A stretch of 64,000 nt of DNA from Diphasiastrum complanatum (GCA_029204225.1 CM055109.1:23648422-23712421), one strand, 5' to 3'; shown: positions 1 to 13,221, counted from the stretch's first letter. Translations and numbers: made by a program. Notes: a model not told the origin generated them from the letters alone.

Positions 1-1681
1 GAATGGAGCCGGCAAATCAGCTCTGGTAGAATTCAGATTCTTTTGCCTGTGTGAATGGACCTTGGTTATCTAGCGTAAACAACCTCCCAACAATGATGGC
101 ATAAGCAGAAGAATAATACCCAACGTAACCTCCTGGTCTAACACTAGGAATGCTACATCATAACGTTCTTGTAGCCAAAAGAAAACAAGAACATTTTGGC
201 ATTACCACAAAGGACTTGCCATGCAATAATTGTGACATTTTAAGTTTTTGTAAATCACGAATTCCTGAACTTTGATCATGGCAATCTTGATTAAAAGAAT
301 CGATATGAGATGATTCAAAAGTGAGCACAAAATAATTTTTTGAATAGAAATAGATACAGTTTATTTGATGGTTGTTGTTTGCAATACATTTTTTAGCCTA
401 ATTTTGAATTATGTTTGTGATCTCATAAGTTTGTTTTTAATAAAATCATATTTAATATCACTTTGGCAGGTTAATATGAAATGTGTAAACTTGTGGTTTT
501 AGAAAAATATTTGTGGTTCATATTAGGATATGAGATTTTGAGGTTGGCAAGTAGTTTTGATGTGTTTTGAGTATTTTGTGATATGAAATATAGCATCAGA
601 TTATGAGCTCAATGGTTAGATGATGTTTGGTGGCTTTGCATGTTGTAGTAAAAGTAGATTGGAGGGTGATCAAACCAATATTGTAGTCTATGTTCGAACA
701 TGAAATTTTGAAGTTGGTGAGTACATGGATGATCTTTCAATTATCAATATTTTATTATAGTTGTAGGAATATTTTTGGTTACTATTTGTATTAGCCTTCT
801 TATGTTTGCTTTCAAATAAATAGTATGAGCATGTGAAAGCATCTTGTCTTGTTGAATATTGCATATGTTATTTCAAATTCATTAGTGTTGATTTTGTGAC
901 TTTGTGGAGTGTTTATGGTGGCTTGAAAAAAATTGTATCACCAACAAACAAAAAGTTATTGAAGTTTTAAAATGTGTCTTGTGTTGAAAATTAGCATTTA
1001 AGGTATTGGCTTTTGAGGTCCAATGATATTGAGAGGTGCAAATCATGGATCCAATCATGTTAAAAGGTCACCACATACTTTTTTGACTAGGAACTCAAGC
1101 TACCACTATATGCATGTGAGCTCTCATTATACTTTTAATAACTTTTGAGAGAGAACTTTTTGTGTGTCAAAATCTCTTGTACTTTCTCTCTCTACCCAAG
1201 AGCTCTTACTCTTTCTCTCTTTATTTGAGAGTTGGATGTCTTTCTCACTCTAGAGGCTTGAATAACATTCAGTTTTTTCATTCATATGCATGAAACTTGC
1301 TTGTTTTTTATCGATGATTACTTTTTGTGTAGAAACGCTCTTGCCAAGATCCAAATTTGGTTTGATAGCTTACTAAAATGAGGATTTTGGATTATGGTGC
1401 ATCACTTGCAATTTTGCGTCCCTACAATCTAGGACATGTGTCAACACCTCATAGAACTCGAGATGAGGGTCATTTTGCCTATGCCAAATCAAACATAAAT
1501 ATATGTACAATAAGGTGGTGAATGTAGGTCCAACCCCCTGATGAAACTTGGCATGCTACTAGTTGACTAGCTTTTGTCTACTTTCACATTGGTTGATGAA
1601 ACAAGCTACTTTATGACATGAAGGAACTAAGGCAATTAGGCATACTATTCACCATCCAATTGGTGGACGAAGTAACCAGTC
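1..1681. other. No supported gene (AT-rich, probably decayed repeat)
   Basis: I see no conserved coding region on either strand. The stretch is AT-rich with a pyrimidine-rich, CTCTCT-containing patch around 1140-1250 that resembles an LTR or UTR, but no paired repeat or primer site was found to support that reading. Confidence 0.4.
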
Positions 1682-3440
1682 CTACTTGCATAGTTGATAG
1701 ATATACCATACATAAACTAATGACGTGCTATCTAATGGAGAGTCACAAATTATCAAATTTTTGCATTCCATCAAAGCATTATAGTTATGTGGAATTGTCT
1801 CAAGTCTACTTTGAGATTTAAGCACGTAATCAAAGCAACTTGATTCATCTATCAAAGAAGTCATGCAAGTGTAAGAGGTGAATGAGATAGTGTCTTCCCT
1901 TTGCATATCTTTGCTAGTGCAACTAAGCCTTGATGGCTTCTCCTTGGATCTTGATGATCTCCTTGGAGGTTGATGCTCTACACTTTCTTTTTCACTTGAC
2001 TCCTCCTTGAGCCATGCAAGCTCCTTGACACCAACAACAATAGAGGCATTTTCATTCACACTTGAAACATCATTCTTGACATTTACATCAAAACCAATAT
2101 CCATGGATTTGAGATTTGGGTGCTCTGATCTCTCCTCTTGAGAAACAAGTCCCCTTCCATCACTTCCACGATGTGATTAGCTCTCATATAAACATCAATT
2201 TTGAAAAGCCTACCATCTCTAAACCCTTTAGCAATGACATTTTCTTTCTTGATGATAAAGGAAGTATTGCAATCAAACTTGACATCACAACCATTGTCAA
2301 ATCAGTTGACTTACACTCAACAAGTTTCTAGATATTGAAAGAACATACAAGACATCTTGAAGCTTTGGCCTCCTTCTTGACTCAAGCCAAATAGGAATTG
2401 TTCATATCCCTTGAATCTCACATTTTTCACCATTTTCAACAAAAATGAACTTCTTAGAACTTGAGCATGATGAAAATGAAGAGAAATACTTCCTTTGCCT
2501 TGTGATGTAAGAGCTTACCCCACTATCAATCCACCAAAGATCTTCCTCCATAGAGTTTGATGATGTACACATGGATGCCATGAGTGCCTCCTCATAGAAG
2601 CCATCTCCCTCTTGGTTTCTGAAGCTCACTTGCTTCCCTTATTGCTTTTCTTCATCACTTTTTCTCGTGGAGCACTTCAAGGCAAATGGTCCTTCTTGCC
2701 ATAATAGCACTTGGCATATGATTTGTCTTTCTTGTTATTACATGATGATGAGACATCATCTTCCTCCTTGGATTTATCCTTCTTCTTGAAATGTGTCTTC
2801 CCCTTTCCTTTGCCTTTGCCTTGAGTGATGAATGCTCTCTCTTCATTTTCTCTCTGTCCCATCATTACAAGCTTGTTCTCTACTCGGCCACCAAGACCCC
2901 TTGTAGGCTTTCCATAGATGGAAGCTCCCCTTGAATAGCATAAGATTTGACAAGGTTAAAAAAATCTTCATTAAGGCCATTCAAAACATCTTGGACAAGC
3001 CCTTTTTGCTTAATAGCATCTCCAATACAAGCAAGCTCCTTATTATAGTCATTCACCCTCAACACATAGTTTTGGGCACTTTCACCAATATTTTGAAAGC
3101 TTTGAAGAATTTGGTTTCTCAAGGTGAGAATCCTAGATGTATTCTTGGACTCATAAATGGCTTGCAAACTATCCCAAGCCTCCTTGGCCGAGATACAAGC
3201 TGCAACCTCTCTTAGGAGATCATTTGAAACATTTATCTTGATGCGATGTAAGGCCATCATTGACCTCTTCTTAAATCTTATGGATTGTTGTAGGTTTTGA
3301 GGCTCCTCCTCAATTCCACTCACTATATCAATGAGATATTGCAACACCAAGACGGATTACATCCTCACTTTCCATGTGGAATAGTTGGATGAAGTCAACC
3401 TTTCACTTGCCTCCAATAGAAAAGCTCCTATTAATGCCAT
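1682..3440 (-). pseudogene. Copia gag-pol remnant, integrase deleted
   Basis: Reading leftwards from an ATG at 3440, the sequence encodes a Copia-type gag (UBN2 family; N-terminal SSNYSTWKVRM, later YESKNTSRILTLRNQILQSF), a Lys-rich tract with a broken zinc knuckle near 2655-2865 (KCYYGKKDH), and a protease motif WWIDSGVSSY near 2402-2629. The pre-integrase segment follows (LQDVLYVLSISRNLLSV, about 2180-2390). After that the integrase is absent. The sequence jumps to the variable linker and the first residues of reverse transcriptase (NYNALMECK) at 1682-2104. Stops and frameshifts are frequent, including one soon after the start (KVRM then stop). It belongs to the same family as the plus-strand copy at 18841-21330. 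No LTRs were recognised on either side. It is a dead internal-deletion copy. Confidence 0.85.
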
Positions 3441-3744
3441 GATGAGGAAGTAAATGAGCACAAAGTTCACATGTGTGAAATGACTCTAGAAAATGACTTT
3501 GTGACCTACAAACAACTAGATTTGAACAGGATTTAAAACACTAGAAGGATCTACCAAGATCTAGATCACAAACTCTAGAATCACACTACACCAAAATCTA
3601 GTCAATGTGAAAATTGGATCTCACCAAGATCACCCAAACTTGACATGAAAATTTTGCTTCCAACACATGCGAATTTGTTAGGGGAATTTGTACCAGACCC
3701 GACTTAGAATTCTCCGTCTACTCGTTAAGTCAATTCTCTTCCAA

Positions 3745-4302
3745 TTCTAGCATGGCACATTGGTTGATGGCGAAATGAATACTACAATATCTAAAAGGCA
3801 GTCAAAATTTGGGGCTGATCTACAAAAGAGAAGTTGAATTTATGTTGCAAAACCACAATGATGCAAGCTGGGCAAGCTACAAGACGACATCAAGTCCGTG
3901 ACAAGAGGATGTTCTATAACACGTGGAGCAGTGATCAGCTAGACATGCAAAAAGCATACACTCGTGGCTCAATCCTCATGTGAAACCAAATACGTGGTAG
4001 CATCGAAGGTGGCGAATGAGGTGATTTGGTTACAGATGATATTGGAAGCAACTGGCATACAACAAAGAGATCCATACATCATGAAGATGGATTCACAAAG
4101 TGCTATTTACTTAGCCCATGATCTAGTTTTTCACTAAAAAACCAAACATATATCTCTGAAGTACCATCATATTCGAGATCCGATCTCGAAAGTAGAGATG
4201 AGTGTTGAATACATAAAATCAGAAGAAATGATTGCAGATCTGCTGACCAAGCCGCTGGACAAGCCACTATTTACAAAGCACAGAAGATCATTGGGAATTG
4301 GA
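3745..4302 (+). pseudogene. Copia RNase H C-terminal remnant
   Basis: In shifted plus-strand frames the sequence reads as the Copia RNase H region: NHNDASWASYK near 3850 (first acidic residue), then VANEVIWLQMILEATG, the DSQSAIYLAH motif near 4090, KTKHISLKYHHIRD, and the terminal block MIADLLTKPLDKPLF ending near 4300. There are in-frame stops (for example inside the FH-KTKHI block) and a frameshift between the two halves, so it is non-functional. It is followed directly by a purine-rich tract and an LTR start at 4337, the expected order for the 3' end of a Copia element. The 5' remainder of this element is not present in the window. Confidence 0.85.
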
Positions 4303-4336
4303 TAACAAAAGAAAGGCTACATCATTCAAGAGGGAG

Positions 4337-4835
4337 TGTTGGAGATGGTGAACTCTTGCAACCATTCTCCGGCATTCCCCGAAGGGGATGACATATCGGC
4401 AGCCATCGACACCAAATTTGTCGGACCCCCAACCAAGAGCTGAAGGCACAAACTATCGGGGCCTCGTCGGGCAAACCGAACTATCGGCCTCCAACCCGTC
4501 GGGCGTGAAGCTTCCAAGTTGTCACACTCAACTGTAAAAGTAACGTTATCAGAGGGACGGTTAATTAAGAGTTTAGCATGAACCTCTCTTGTAATGATTA
4601 GTTAATCTATATTGTAATCTCATAGTGTGAGACATAAGTATAGGTTAGAATTCAGAATAGATATGATGAAGATACAGATCTGCAAGCAGCAGAGAAAGAA
4701 TTTTCTTGCGTTAAATCTCTTATTGTCTGATTGATTGCTACAATGTCTGTGATCAATAGTCGTGTATCTAGGTCCTGCAATTGAATGCATAGTGTAGTGC
4801 ACTTCCGCATACAATAGGTGCACATTGTTGAGCAT
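4337..4835 (+). mobile_element. Probable 3' LTR of the Copia remnant
   Basis: A TGTTGGAGATGG start follows the purine tract AAGAGGGAG about 35 bp after the RNase H stop, the usual Copia polypurine-tract/LTR junction. The right-hand edge is uncertain because no second LTR is present for comparison. I place it near 4812-4840. Confidence 0.55.
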
Positions 4836-4924
4836 CATACAGACAAAGCATACACACCTGGTGCCACGCAGCTTGGAAATTTTCCATGCATGGCAAATTT
4901 ACAGGAAATTTTTACAGAACGTAT

Positions 4925-4957
4925 TGCCACACATGGCAAGATTTTCCATGTGTGGCA
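4925..4957. repeat. Perfect short inverted repeat (12-bp arms, 9-bp loop)
   Basis: TGCCACACATGG at 4925-4936 is the exact reverse complement of CCATGTGTGGCA at 4946-4957, separated by nine bases. It sits in a patch where GCCA/TGGC words recur (4858-5010). It looks like a hairpin-forming part of a non-coding repeat. No function is assigned. Confidence 0.7.
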
Positions 4958-5096
4958 TAAGTCCAGGGAATTTTTTTTGGTTTGGCATGGCACTGCCACG
5001 CAGAAATTTTAGAACCAAAAAAACACTCGCGAAATGAAAATTGAGTTTCTCCGACTCTTTTTGGAGATCGATTTTGGGATTTTTGAAGAGAAGCTT

Positions 5097-5253
<157 letters not shown>

Positions 5254-5282
5254 GAGGTTTTTGTTTATTACTTTTTCTAAAC

Positions 5283-5415
5283 TAACAATGTTTATTTGAA
5301 AACAAGATTAATGAATGGTTTGTTTCCCATTGTTGGCTTTTGTAGATTTTCAATCTAACAATGATTCTTTGAAAACAAAGTTAATGAATGATTTGGTTTT
5401 CAATGTTTGCTTTGT
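5283..5415. repeat. Degenerate tandem duplication, 72-bp period
   Basis: The word TAACAATG followed by TTTGAAAACAA and TTAATGAATG occurs at 5283 and again at 5355, with several substitutions between the copies. Non-coding. Confidence 0.7.
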
Positions 5416-5628
5416 AGAAAAAAAAACAAAAAGATGCATCTTAGAAGGGGGTTAATGGATGTTAGAGTTAGATGTGGATCTTTCAGACATGCTAAAAAAT
5501 ACCAAAAAACCACCAAAACTCTAAAAATACAGAAAAAGAACCTTTGTCCAATTCACTGTGCATAGGTGTGATTCATATCTATCTGCTGCTAGGTCGGCAA
5601 AGATTAATACCAAAAATAGAAGGCCAAA

Positions 5629-6416
5629 GTGACTGTTCATCTAGTTGCTAGTAACCTTTTGTGGAAAATTTATAACTTTTTGCAAAAATATCAGTTCTTT
5701 GAGAAGAACCTTCATCTAAATCTTCGCCAAAGACTATGTCAATCCCACTTACTATTTTTGATAATCAGTAAGTTGGGCGAAGGTTTTCCAAAAGATCAGT
5801 TGTCATATTGTCATATTTTTGTCAAAAAAGTCTTTTTTTGCAAAAATACCAGTATTACTCTTGATTCTTGACCAGATCCTTCGTCGAGTTTTATGAGGAT
5901 TCTAAATATAGTAATTTACTATGTGTGAGTTCGGCGAAGATTAGATCTATCAAGACTTCCAAAAAGTCTATTTTGACTCTCGCCAAGCTGCAAAAACCCC
6001 ATTTTTTGTCAAAAAGAACCTTCGTCAGCTCTAGCACATATTTATCTATGCTAGATTTATCCACTGTAAAGTCCACGAAGGTTAATTTTATCATATTTGT
6101 CTAGAAATAGCCAGATCATTGATTTTTTTTACCAAAAACAACAGTGAAGAACCTACACCGAGTCTACCTTTGCCAATACTATTTTTAGGTTTTGATTTAC
6201 TAGATCTAGCCACTGTCATATTTTTGATCCATTCTAATATATTTAGATAGAAATTCTGAAAAATCTTTATTTTTAGTGTCGATCACTTGATCAAAATCTA
6301 TTTCCTGAAATCAGAAATCTAATGATTTCCAAGTGATAAAGTTTCTATAGACCTAATCTGATATGAACTGAGATAGGATTTTTGTTGAAAAATCTAGGTC
6401 CAATCTCATTGTCTGA
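5629..6416. other. Degenerate repeat tract upstream of the gypsy gag
   Basis: Imperfect copies of an approximately 120-140 bp unit (a GCAAAAATA-type block followed by AACCTTCRTC and CGCCAAAG/GGCGAAG words) recur from about 5640 to 6170. It probably represents the leader or LTR of the gypsy element whose gag begins at 6417. No primer site or second LTR was found. Confidence 0.4.
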
Positions 6417-7130
6417 TTGACTCAATTTGGAATTATGGCTGAAGGAGGACCACTGAACCCACCACCAATTATTGTTAGAAGGTCTCCTCATCTAGATATA
6501 CCAAAATACAATGGGTTATCTGATCCCATTAGATTTCTCCAAATCTTTTCTGAATCGTGTAGGGTTTATGGCGAAGTTTTTCCACAAGATAAACTTCAGT
6601 GATTCCCCATGGCCTTAACTGGAGCTGCTCAAGATTGGTTTTATAACCAAGATGAAACAGAATGACAAGATTGGGAAGTGGTTAAAGCTGCTCTCATTAT
6701 GAGATTTAAGCCCAAAAAATTTGTGGAAGATCTCTTTCTCCTTTTAGGTAAAATTAAAATGGAAAAGAGGGAGGTAGTAAGAGATTATATTGAATAGGTT
6801 AAACACCTCAGATCTGAGTGTGATGCCGATCTAATCAATGAAGATGCTTTGATTATGTGATTTCTAGCAGGTCTACCCAAACGGATTAGACGTGAGCTGA
6901 AATGCCATACTGAATATGCTACGATACAAAGCGCTATGGCTGATGCAATTCATGAGGAGGATGAAGATTCTGACGATGAACCAAATGTTGGAATGTTGCC
7001 TTATACAACAAGCCAAACCACGACAACATCCACCACCATTGCATCAACGAATATCTATTGTAGAGAAGATGATCGACGAGTTCAAGAAACTGGGTCAAAA
7101 GCAGCAGATGTAGCTAGAAAAAATGGGATG
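6417..7130 (+). pseudogene. Ty3/gypsy gag remnant (Retrotrans_gag)
   Basis: The plus strand encodes a Retrotrans_gag domain: PKYNGLSDPIRFLQIF, FPMALTGAAQDWFYNQ, then an Arg/Lys-rich segment and FLAGLPKRIRRELK. At least four in-frame stops interrupt it (near 6600, 6662, 6796 and 6859), so it is dead. An acidic tail (HEEDEDSDDEPN) follows near 6950. No zinc knuckle, protease or pol follows before sequence similarity is lost around 7160. Confidence 0.8.
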
Positions 7131-7378
7131 ATAAAAGTTAGGTCCCATCTATCCAGATTTCTCTAAGGACTAATTAAAATTTTGCTGATATTACTATTAT
7201 TGTATGTTTGTCATTGATTTATAACAGGATCTAACGGGTACTGTGATTGAGATTGTCTATTTTGTGTCCTCAATGTTAATGTATGATATTTTCTTTTTAT
7301 TATAAAATGATTCTCGTGATTTTGCTATCAATATGAAATCATGCACATGACAATTGTTCTATTGATGTTGTGATTATT

Positions 7379-7640
7379 GTTCTTGTGCAAGAAAACAAGA
7401 TCATACAACAATCTAGGAATGAATTCACCACTATTATTAATGTCTATTCCATTTTCATGGTGATGTAGTTATGACTTGTTCTTGTGGAAGAAAACAAGAT
7501 CAAACAACAATCTAGGAATGAACTTACCACTATTCAGAATGCTTGTTCCATTTCCATGGTGACGTAGTTATGACTTGTTCTTGTGCAAATAAACAAGATC
7601 AAACAACAATCTAGGAATGAACTGACCACTATCAAAATAT
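7379..7640. repeat. 99-bp tandem repeat, about 2.6 copies
   Basis: Copies begin at 7379, 7478 and 7577, each opening with GTTCTTGTG and containing AACAAGATCA and CAATCTAGGAATGAA. The spacing is exactly 99 bp each time, with a few substitutions. Non-coding local amplification. Confidence 0.92.
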
Positions 7641-7916
7641 TGTATATCCACAACAAACTAGGTAGAAGATGGACTCTTCTCCATATTTCCATCTTTGTGC
7701 AGCTTGTTTCCATAAATTGATCTCAATGAATGAAGGCAATCTTCTGAATGATTCAATCATAAACATTCTCGTTTCCTATAGCCAAATCTTCACGTAGGCC
7801 TGCTCAAACATAAGGCAAAGGAATGAAGCATGTGATTTCTGACATGAAAAATATATTTCTTTTACTATTCTTGATTCCATGGCTGTGTAAGTGTGTTAGG
7901 TTCTCATACACTGGAG

Positions 7917-8048
7917 TTTCAATACAGAAAGTCTGTCTGGTGTTTTGAGCAATCCTAGAAGAATTGCGTGTTCCCAAAAATGTTTCAATACAGCAGTCTA
8001 TCTGATATGTCTTGAGCAATCCTGGCAGAATTGTGTGTTCCCAAAATG
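7917..8048. repeat. 66-bp tandem duplication
   Basis: Two copies starting at 7917 and 7983 share TTTCAATACAG, GAGCAATCCT and GTGTTCCCAAAA. They differ at roughly ten positions. Confidence 0.88.
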
Positions 8049-8277
8049 TAACCGTGAATCAGGGTTAAGGTTGGGTTGTTAGCGCATCTCTACCTTTTTT
8101 GTGCTATAGTTTTCAATCCGAGTCTTGGCATGAAATCCAGTGGTTTAAAGAACCCAGATTATGTGGAGTAAAACAACAAACAACAAAAAATTGAATGTGT
8201 ATGTACTACTACTTACCAAGCAAGGAAGCACTCTGAAACAATAAGGTACGAATGCAGTAGACAGCTTCATGCACTCT

Positions 8278-8602
8278 GCTCGGAGGTAGCAGTGACGCTC
8301 CTTCTCTCTGTGATGGGAGCAGCTGCCTGTCGTTTTTGGGTTGGGTTGCTGATTGATTCATTTTTTGTTTCGAATTGGGAGTCATTGATGGGTTTTGAGA
8401 TTGATTGATGAGCATTTTGTTGCTGGTTGGGATTGACAGATGAATTGAGAAGGGAGGGGGCTCGGTGGTAGCAGTGTGACGCTCCTTCTGGGATCGGAGC
8501 AACTGTTGGTTGTTTTCAGGTTGCTGATTGATTCATCTTTGGTTTGTGATTGGGTTTGAATGATTGATGGATTTGTTGTTGCTCGTTGGGATTGATTGGG
8601 GA
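8278..8602. repeat. 182-bp tandem duplication
   Basis: GCTCGG-GGTAGCAG followed by TGACGCTCCTTCT, GGTTGCTGATTGATTCAT and GTTGGGATTGA occurs at 8278 and again at 8460. Long ORFs on the minus strand here are a product of the duplication and show no recognisable domain. Confidence 0.85.
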
Positions 8603-10926
8603 GGGGGCCGCGCGAACGCGAGCCCCCGCTATCACAAATTATGACGTGCACTCTCCCCGTGGGGAGATGCTAGCGCATGCCCATGCCGGAGTGCAATGGC
8701 GCAGGCAGCTCTAAGCCATCGGCCTTCTTGATCACCGATTGACCCCGCCCAGGTAAGTATGTTCCACCATCGCCCACTCCTCTTATTTCTAACTCTTCCT
8801 TCCATCGCCTCCCCGCCTTTGCTTATGGGACAAATAACAATACCACAAACTCTTTCCCTTTTTCCTATTTCTCTAGACTCCACCCTCCCCATCACCCACT
8901 CAGGTACAAAAAAGCGGGCCTTTGCGCATCTCTTCTTCTTTCTTGATATTGTCTGTACGCCAGGAGTTCATAGATGTCATAGATAGATGCTTTTTTTTTG
9001 TTACGCTTGTCAAGGTTTTGTTATTGTCATACTTTTTCAATTCAACATCTAATAGTGACATTGTTACTACCATCCACATTTACATTTACTCAATATGCTT
9101 ATATTTCTCTCGGATTTCACCACCCTCTTCATCACCCATGCACTACATAAGGCAGCCTTACAAGTCTCTCTTCTTGTCCGTTGATGTCCTCCATAGATAG
9201 ATGTTTCTTGGTCACACTTGTCGTGGGCTCCTTATAACTTGCTCCACTTCCTTGTCGATTGATTCAACCCTTGCTACTTTGTCCACTAGTACCAACCTAG
9301 AGCATTTGAGACATGATGCACCATCCCACTTGAACACAAAGGACTTGTCTAGTTGATTATTGTTCATTTGTTTTTGCAAAGAGAGTATTAAACTCTTCAA
9401 AAAATTAACTTTCTTCCCAATAAATTGCACAACCAAACATATGAATTTTAATCTCTTGCACCATTATAGTGGGATTTCCTAAGCTGGAATGTCGTCGATT
9501 ACCCTCCACTTCCTGTCACGCGTGAGTTTAGCTTTTTCCCATGAAATAGGTACATTCTACTTTGTAAACTAGCTTTGCCTTAATTAACGCTAATCCCCTC
9601 TAACACGATCCCACCTTTAACACTACTTTACCTTAATATCAACAATCACAAAGTAGTGTTGGAGGTACGCTTGCTTTTGCAAGGATGTTACAACTTAAAG
9701 ATCGTAACTAAAATGGAAGAGCATAAGAATTAGCATAACAAAGCAAGAAAGCAAAAAGTGGCATTTACTAAAAGCAAGGATGGTCTGCTAGGAATTTACC
9801 ATGATCTCCTCCTCTTTCTTGAACATGTGAAATGAGTACAAGAGGTGCTTTTTCATTCTTGGGGGAGGCCCGACCCTTTCTCTCTGATTGGCTACTTTAA
9901 AATGGCAAGGATTCTAATGCAAGCCCTTCAATTTGAAAAGGCTAGATCTAGTGGCACTAAAAAAGCACAACGAAAGCTCACATGTTTCATGTGAGTCCTA
10001 TTTTGGGTCATTTTAACTTTTTATTAGCAAACTTGACTTAAAGCCTCTAATATAGTTTAAATTAATCCTAAGGCCCATGTCATTTTATTTATGTACAACT
10101 TTTGGTGTAAGAAACTTTTGTTCTCAGTGGGTTGCACTTATACATGCAAAATGCTAGTTCCTTTGCACTTACTTAGGCAAATGGCCTTCTTATGTGAATG
10201 GGACCCATTGCTTTTGTGTGGGGCCCACCATAATGCCCAACAGTAAATTGGTAACGATCTCATGACACTTGTTGAGAATAAATTGGGATCAAGAATATTT
10301 GTTCTGTTTGTGAGGATCCATTTTCTTGATTGACCATAGCTGGTGTAGTGGATCCTTCTGCTGACTCCTATGCAATAGTAGAAGGAGGGTTGAGAATCAC
10401 TCTTGTGTCGCCAAGTTCTTATTATTGTCGAATTTGGCCTGAAAAACCTCCAACAATTTCTTGTGCATCAAGACCTTGTGCACCAAGTAAGAGATCTCGT
10501 GGGATTGCATTGATTGCACGGAGTCTGAGGTTGCCATGAAGTTGGCTCGCTCTGTAGATAGGATTTGGATATCAGCTAGCAGGCATGCTCGTTTGATTTG
10601 TATCATTTCAAGTTGAGTGGCACGTGTTGTTAGGTCTCATGCACTACATGGCTGACTTTTTGTGCTACATCTGCTAGAGCATCATGTAACACAGTAACAT
10701 GCTGCTTCAAGGCTTTCCTCTTGGGTCAGACTTTGTTGTAACTTAGCCTTGGCTATCTTTTCATGTTGAGTTGTCTCGAGGAGTTCAATTTTGGGCTTGG
10801 TGTTCTCCTATAAGAATCCAAGAAATATTGTCTCAACGAGCAATAACACTCGAGCAGTTGGATGGTACCCCATTCATCACACCAGTCAACGGTAGCCGAT
10901 TATGCACATACCTATCTAATAGACCA
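8603..10926. other. No supported gene
   Basis: Short ORFs are present (for example minus strand 8632-8895 and 9212-9436) but I recognise no domain. A degenerate direct duplication spans roughly 8880-9000 and 9110-9230 (shared CATCACCCA, ATAGATAGATG and CACTTGTC words). From about 10400 the minus strand may be the decayed 3' end of the gypsy element whose integrase is at 10927-11290. Confidence 0.4.
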
Positions 10927-11290
10927 TTATTTCCACTCTAAGACAATCCTGAAGGATGATGGGACCAAGAATTCGATGGGCATGACTACATCTTGACCAT
11001 ATACCAATTGCAAGGGCGTTTGATTGGTACTGCCCTTGTAAGTTGTCTTGAACGCCCATATAGTTGTGGATAACTTGTGCTCCCAATCTGATTTGCTTGC
11101 TTTGACAATTTTGGTTTTAATATTCCATATGATCTTGTTCAAAGATTGTATTGGGCCATTATCCGTTGGGTAATATGGTGTACTGAATCGGTGAATGACA
11201 AAGAACTCTTCAAGTAAAACTTTAATCGTTTCATTTACAAAGTGAGTTCCTCTATCGTTGACTATCTCAAAGTCATATGTGTCAGAAATC
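10927..11290 (-). pseudogene. Ty3/gypsy integrase core remnant
   Basis: Read leftwards from about 11290, the minus strand encodes the second half of a gypsy integrase: FEIVNDRGTHFVNE (second catalytic Asp), HRFSTPYYPTDNGPIQSLN (the region of the catalytic Glu, substituted here), then KLSTTIWAFKTTYKGSTNQT, PLQLVYGQDVVMPIEF and FLVPSSFRIVLEW. The catalytic Glu that normally follows NGQ is not seen, so it would be inactive even if expressed. The upstream pol and downstream end are missing or unrecognisable. Confidence 0.85.
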
Positions 11291-11573
11291 AGTGGGTTTG
11301 TGCGGAAGCTGGGAGCAAGCTAGATGCATGGATCAGAAACGCCACAGTTAGCAACAAAATAGTTCAAATGATGGATTCAAACAAAGGTGCAATGACCAAT
11401 ACCATCAGTAGGACAGATTGCACTATGATTATCATGAACAATGAGTACAATTGCATGAAGTTATAATTTCAGCTTGTTGAGCGTGATAACGCTGATACAG
11501 ATTAATAAATTATCAGACTTGATGTCATGTACTTCTTAAACATCAGTGTTTATCAATGCCTTAAAATATCCAT

Positions 11574-12079
11574 TGTAAGCTTTGTAGGCCCAAAAGGAGC
11601 TATTAGCCTTAAGAACAAGGCGGGTCCCTCTTTAGGCCCTTCAAAGTAATTAATAAGGATAATAGGCCACTAAGGGCCCAATGTAGGCTAAATAATACTT
11701 AACAAGGGCTAACTATCCTTCAAGATAGTTATGTTTAGTTAAGTTAGGGGACTTGTCTATAAGTAGGCAAGAGACATCACTTTTGGAATCTTTTGGCTCA
11801 TTTGCAATTGAGAGAACTAGGAGCTCCATCTCCTCTTTCTCCTTTGTGAATGTGAGCCTTGGGATATTGATCTTGCTAGGTCTCATGTGCCCCATCACAT
11901 GAATCCATGTACTCCTTACTCTCCATTATGGAATCCATCTCCTTTTGAGCTTCACTTTGATATGAGCTTTGTGGTAGCTTGTGGTTATTCTTCATCTTTG
12001 GTTCTCTTCAACATAGGTGTGGTGGTTGCCTCCTTGTTCTAGCTTGCTTGGCTTGGATTGAGAGGTATGGCACATGACA
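11574..12079 (+). mobile_element. 5' LTR of gypsy element (506 bp)
   Basis: Begins TGTAAGCTTTG and ends CATGACA (TG...CA ends). Its first 444 bp recur as a direct repeat at 15635-16077. It lies four bases before a canonical initiator-tRNA-Met primer site, which fixes its right edge. Confidence 0.9.
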
Positions 12080-12083
12080 TTTG

Positions 12084-12095
12084 TGGTATCAGAGC
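12084..12095 (+). promoter_or_regulatory. Primer binding site, tRNA-iMet type
   Basis: TGGTATCAGAGC, the classic plant LTR-retrotransposon primer site, immediately downstream of the 5' LTR. Confidence 0.92.
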
Positions 12096-13221
12096 TTAAG
12101 ATCCAATAATCATTTGATTCAATATGAATCTTAATTCATTTGGAGAGTTTATTGCTTTTGTAGCTTTCTTTTTGCTAGTTTCTAATTTTTGAATTTTCAG
12201 GTTGTCTGTTCAAACTCATTTTTAGCATATAAATTTGTTTTTAATTTTTATTTTGATTCCATATACTTTTAGAGCTTTGTTTTAGCTTTCATTTGCAGCA
12301 ATTTGCAAGCAATTTGGGTAAGCAATGCAAAAGTTATTGCAATTTTCTCAAAAGCTGTTAAAATAGGTGATTACAAATTCGTTTTTACTTTGTTTGAATT
12401 TTTTTCAGATTTGAATTGAGTCTTTTATCCTAGTTTCTTTACATAGGATTTTAGAGCATTGTCTGAGCTTTGATTTGATCCATATGGCAGGTCATTTGGA
12501 TTAGTATTCAAAAAGTTATGACAAATCTTGATTTCTAGCTCTAGTTTTCCTAGTTTTCTTTCTTCAAAATTTTAGACCTGTTCTGTTGTAAATTTGACCT
12601 ACCAAATTACCTTCAATCATTGATATGATACTCTAGGATGATAGAGCTTGTTCTAAGCTTTTCAAAGGTATTGAGTTTATGTGATTTGGATCAGTTTTGA
12701 GAGAGTCATGATCAAATAAGTGAAGCTGGGTCAGACTTGCTAGAATTCTGGAAATTTTCCTTTGTATTTCTTGGTGAGAGAGAAGCACTTCAAAATTTGA
12801 ATTTTGAAGTTCCTTTTTGCTGCAATTTTTTTCTTCAGTTTCTTCATTTTGAAAGGTCCATAAGTCTTTTTACGTCATTTTTTTTTTCAATTTTTTTTTT
12901 TGGCAATATCACTTTCGAGCGCAGGTGGACTATTCAAAAAGTTCGACTATCCCATTTGCGCTTGAAACCGATATCTTGAAACAAAAAAAAAAAAAAAAAT
13001 TCCCTCCAATATCGATTTTGAGCGCGTTTTTTCTGCTCTGCCCTTGTCCTAGTACTTTGTGTGAACTTGAATCCGATAACAAGTGTACAAAACTCTTAAC
13101 TTGTCTATTTACTTAACTTTCTTGCTTGAGCTCGAATTTCAGTTGGGTAAGAACAAAAAGTGATCAAAACGAGAAGATGAACTCAACGAAACTATCCAAA
13201 CTCATGTTGTAACACTTCAAG

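Noticed and set aside
4326-4517. Minus-strand ORF of 63 codons
   Set aside because: Lies antisense within the Copia 3' LTR; no domain.
8209-8895. Overlapping minus-strand ORFs of 87-97 codons
   Set aside because: They arise from a 182-bp tandem duplication and adjacent GC-rich DNA; no domain is recognisable.
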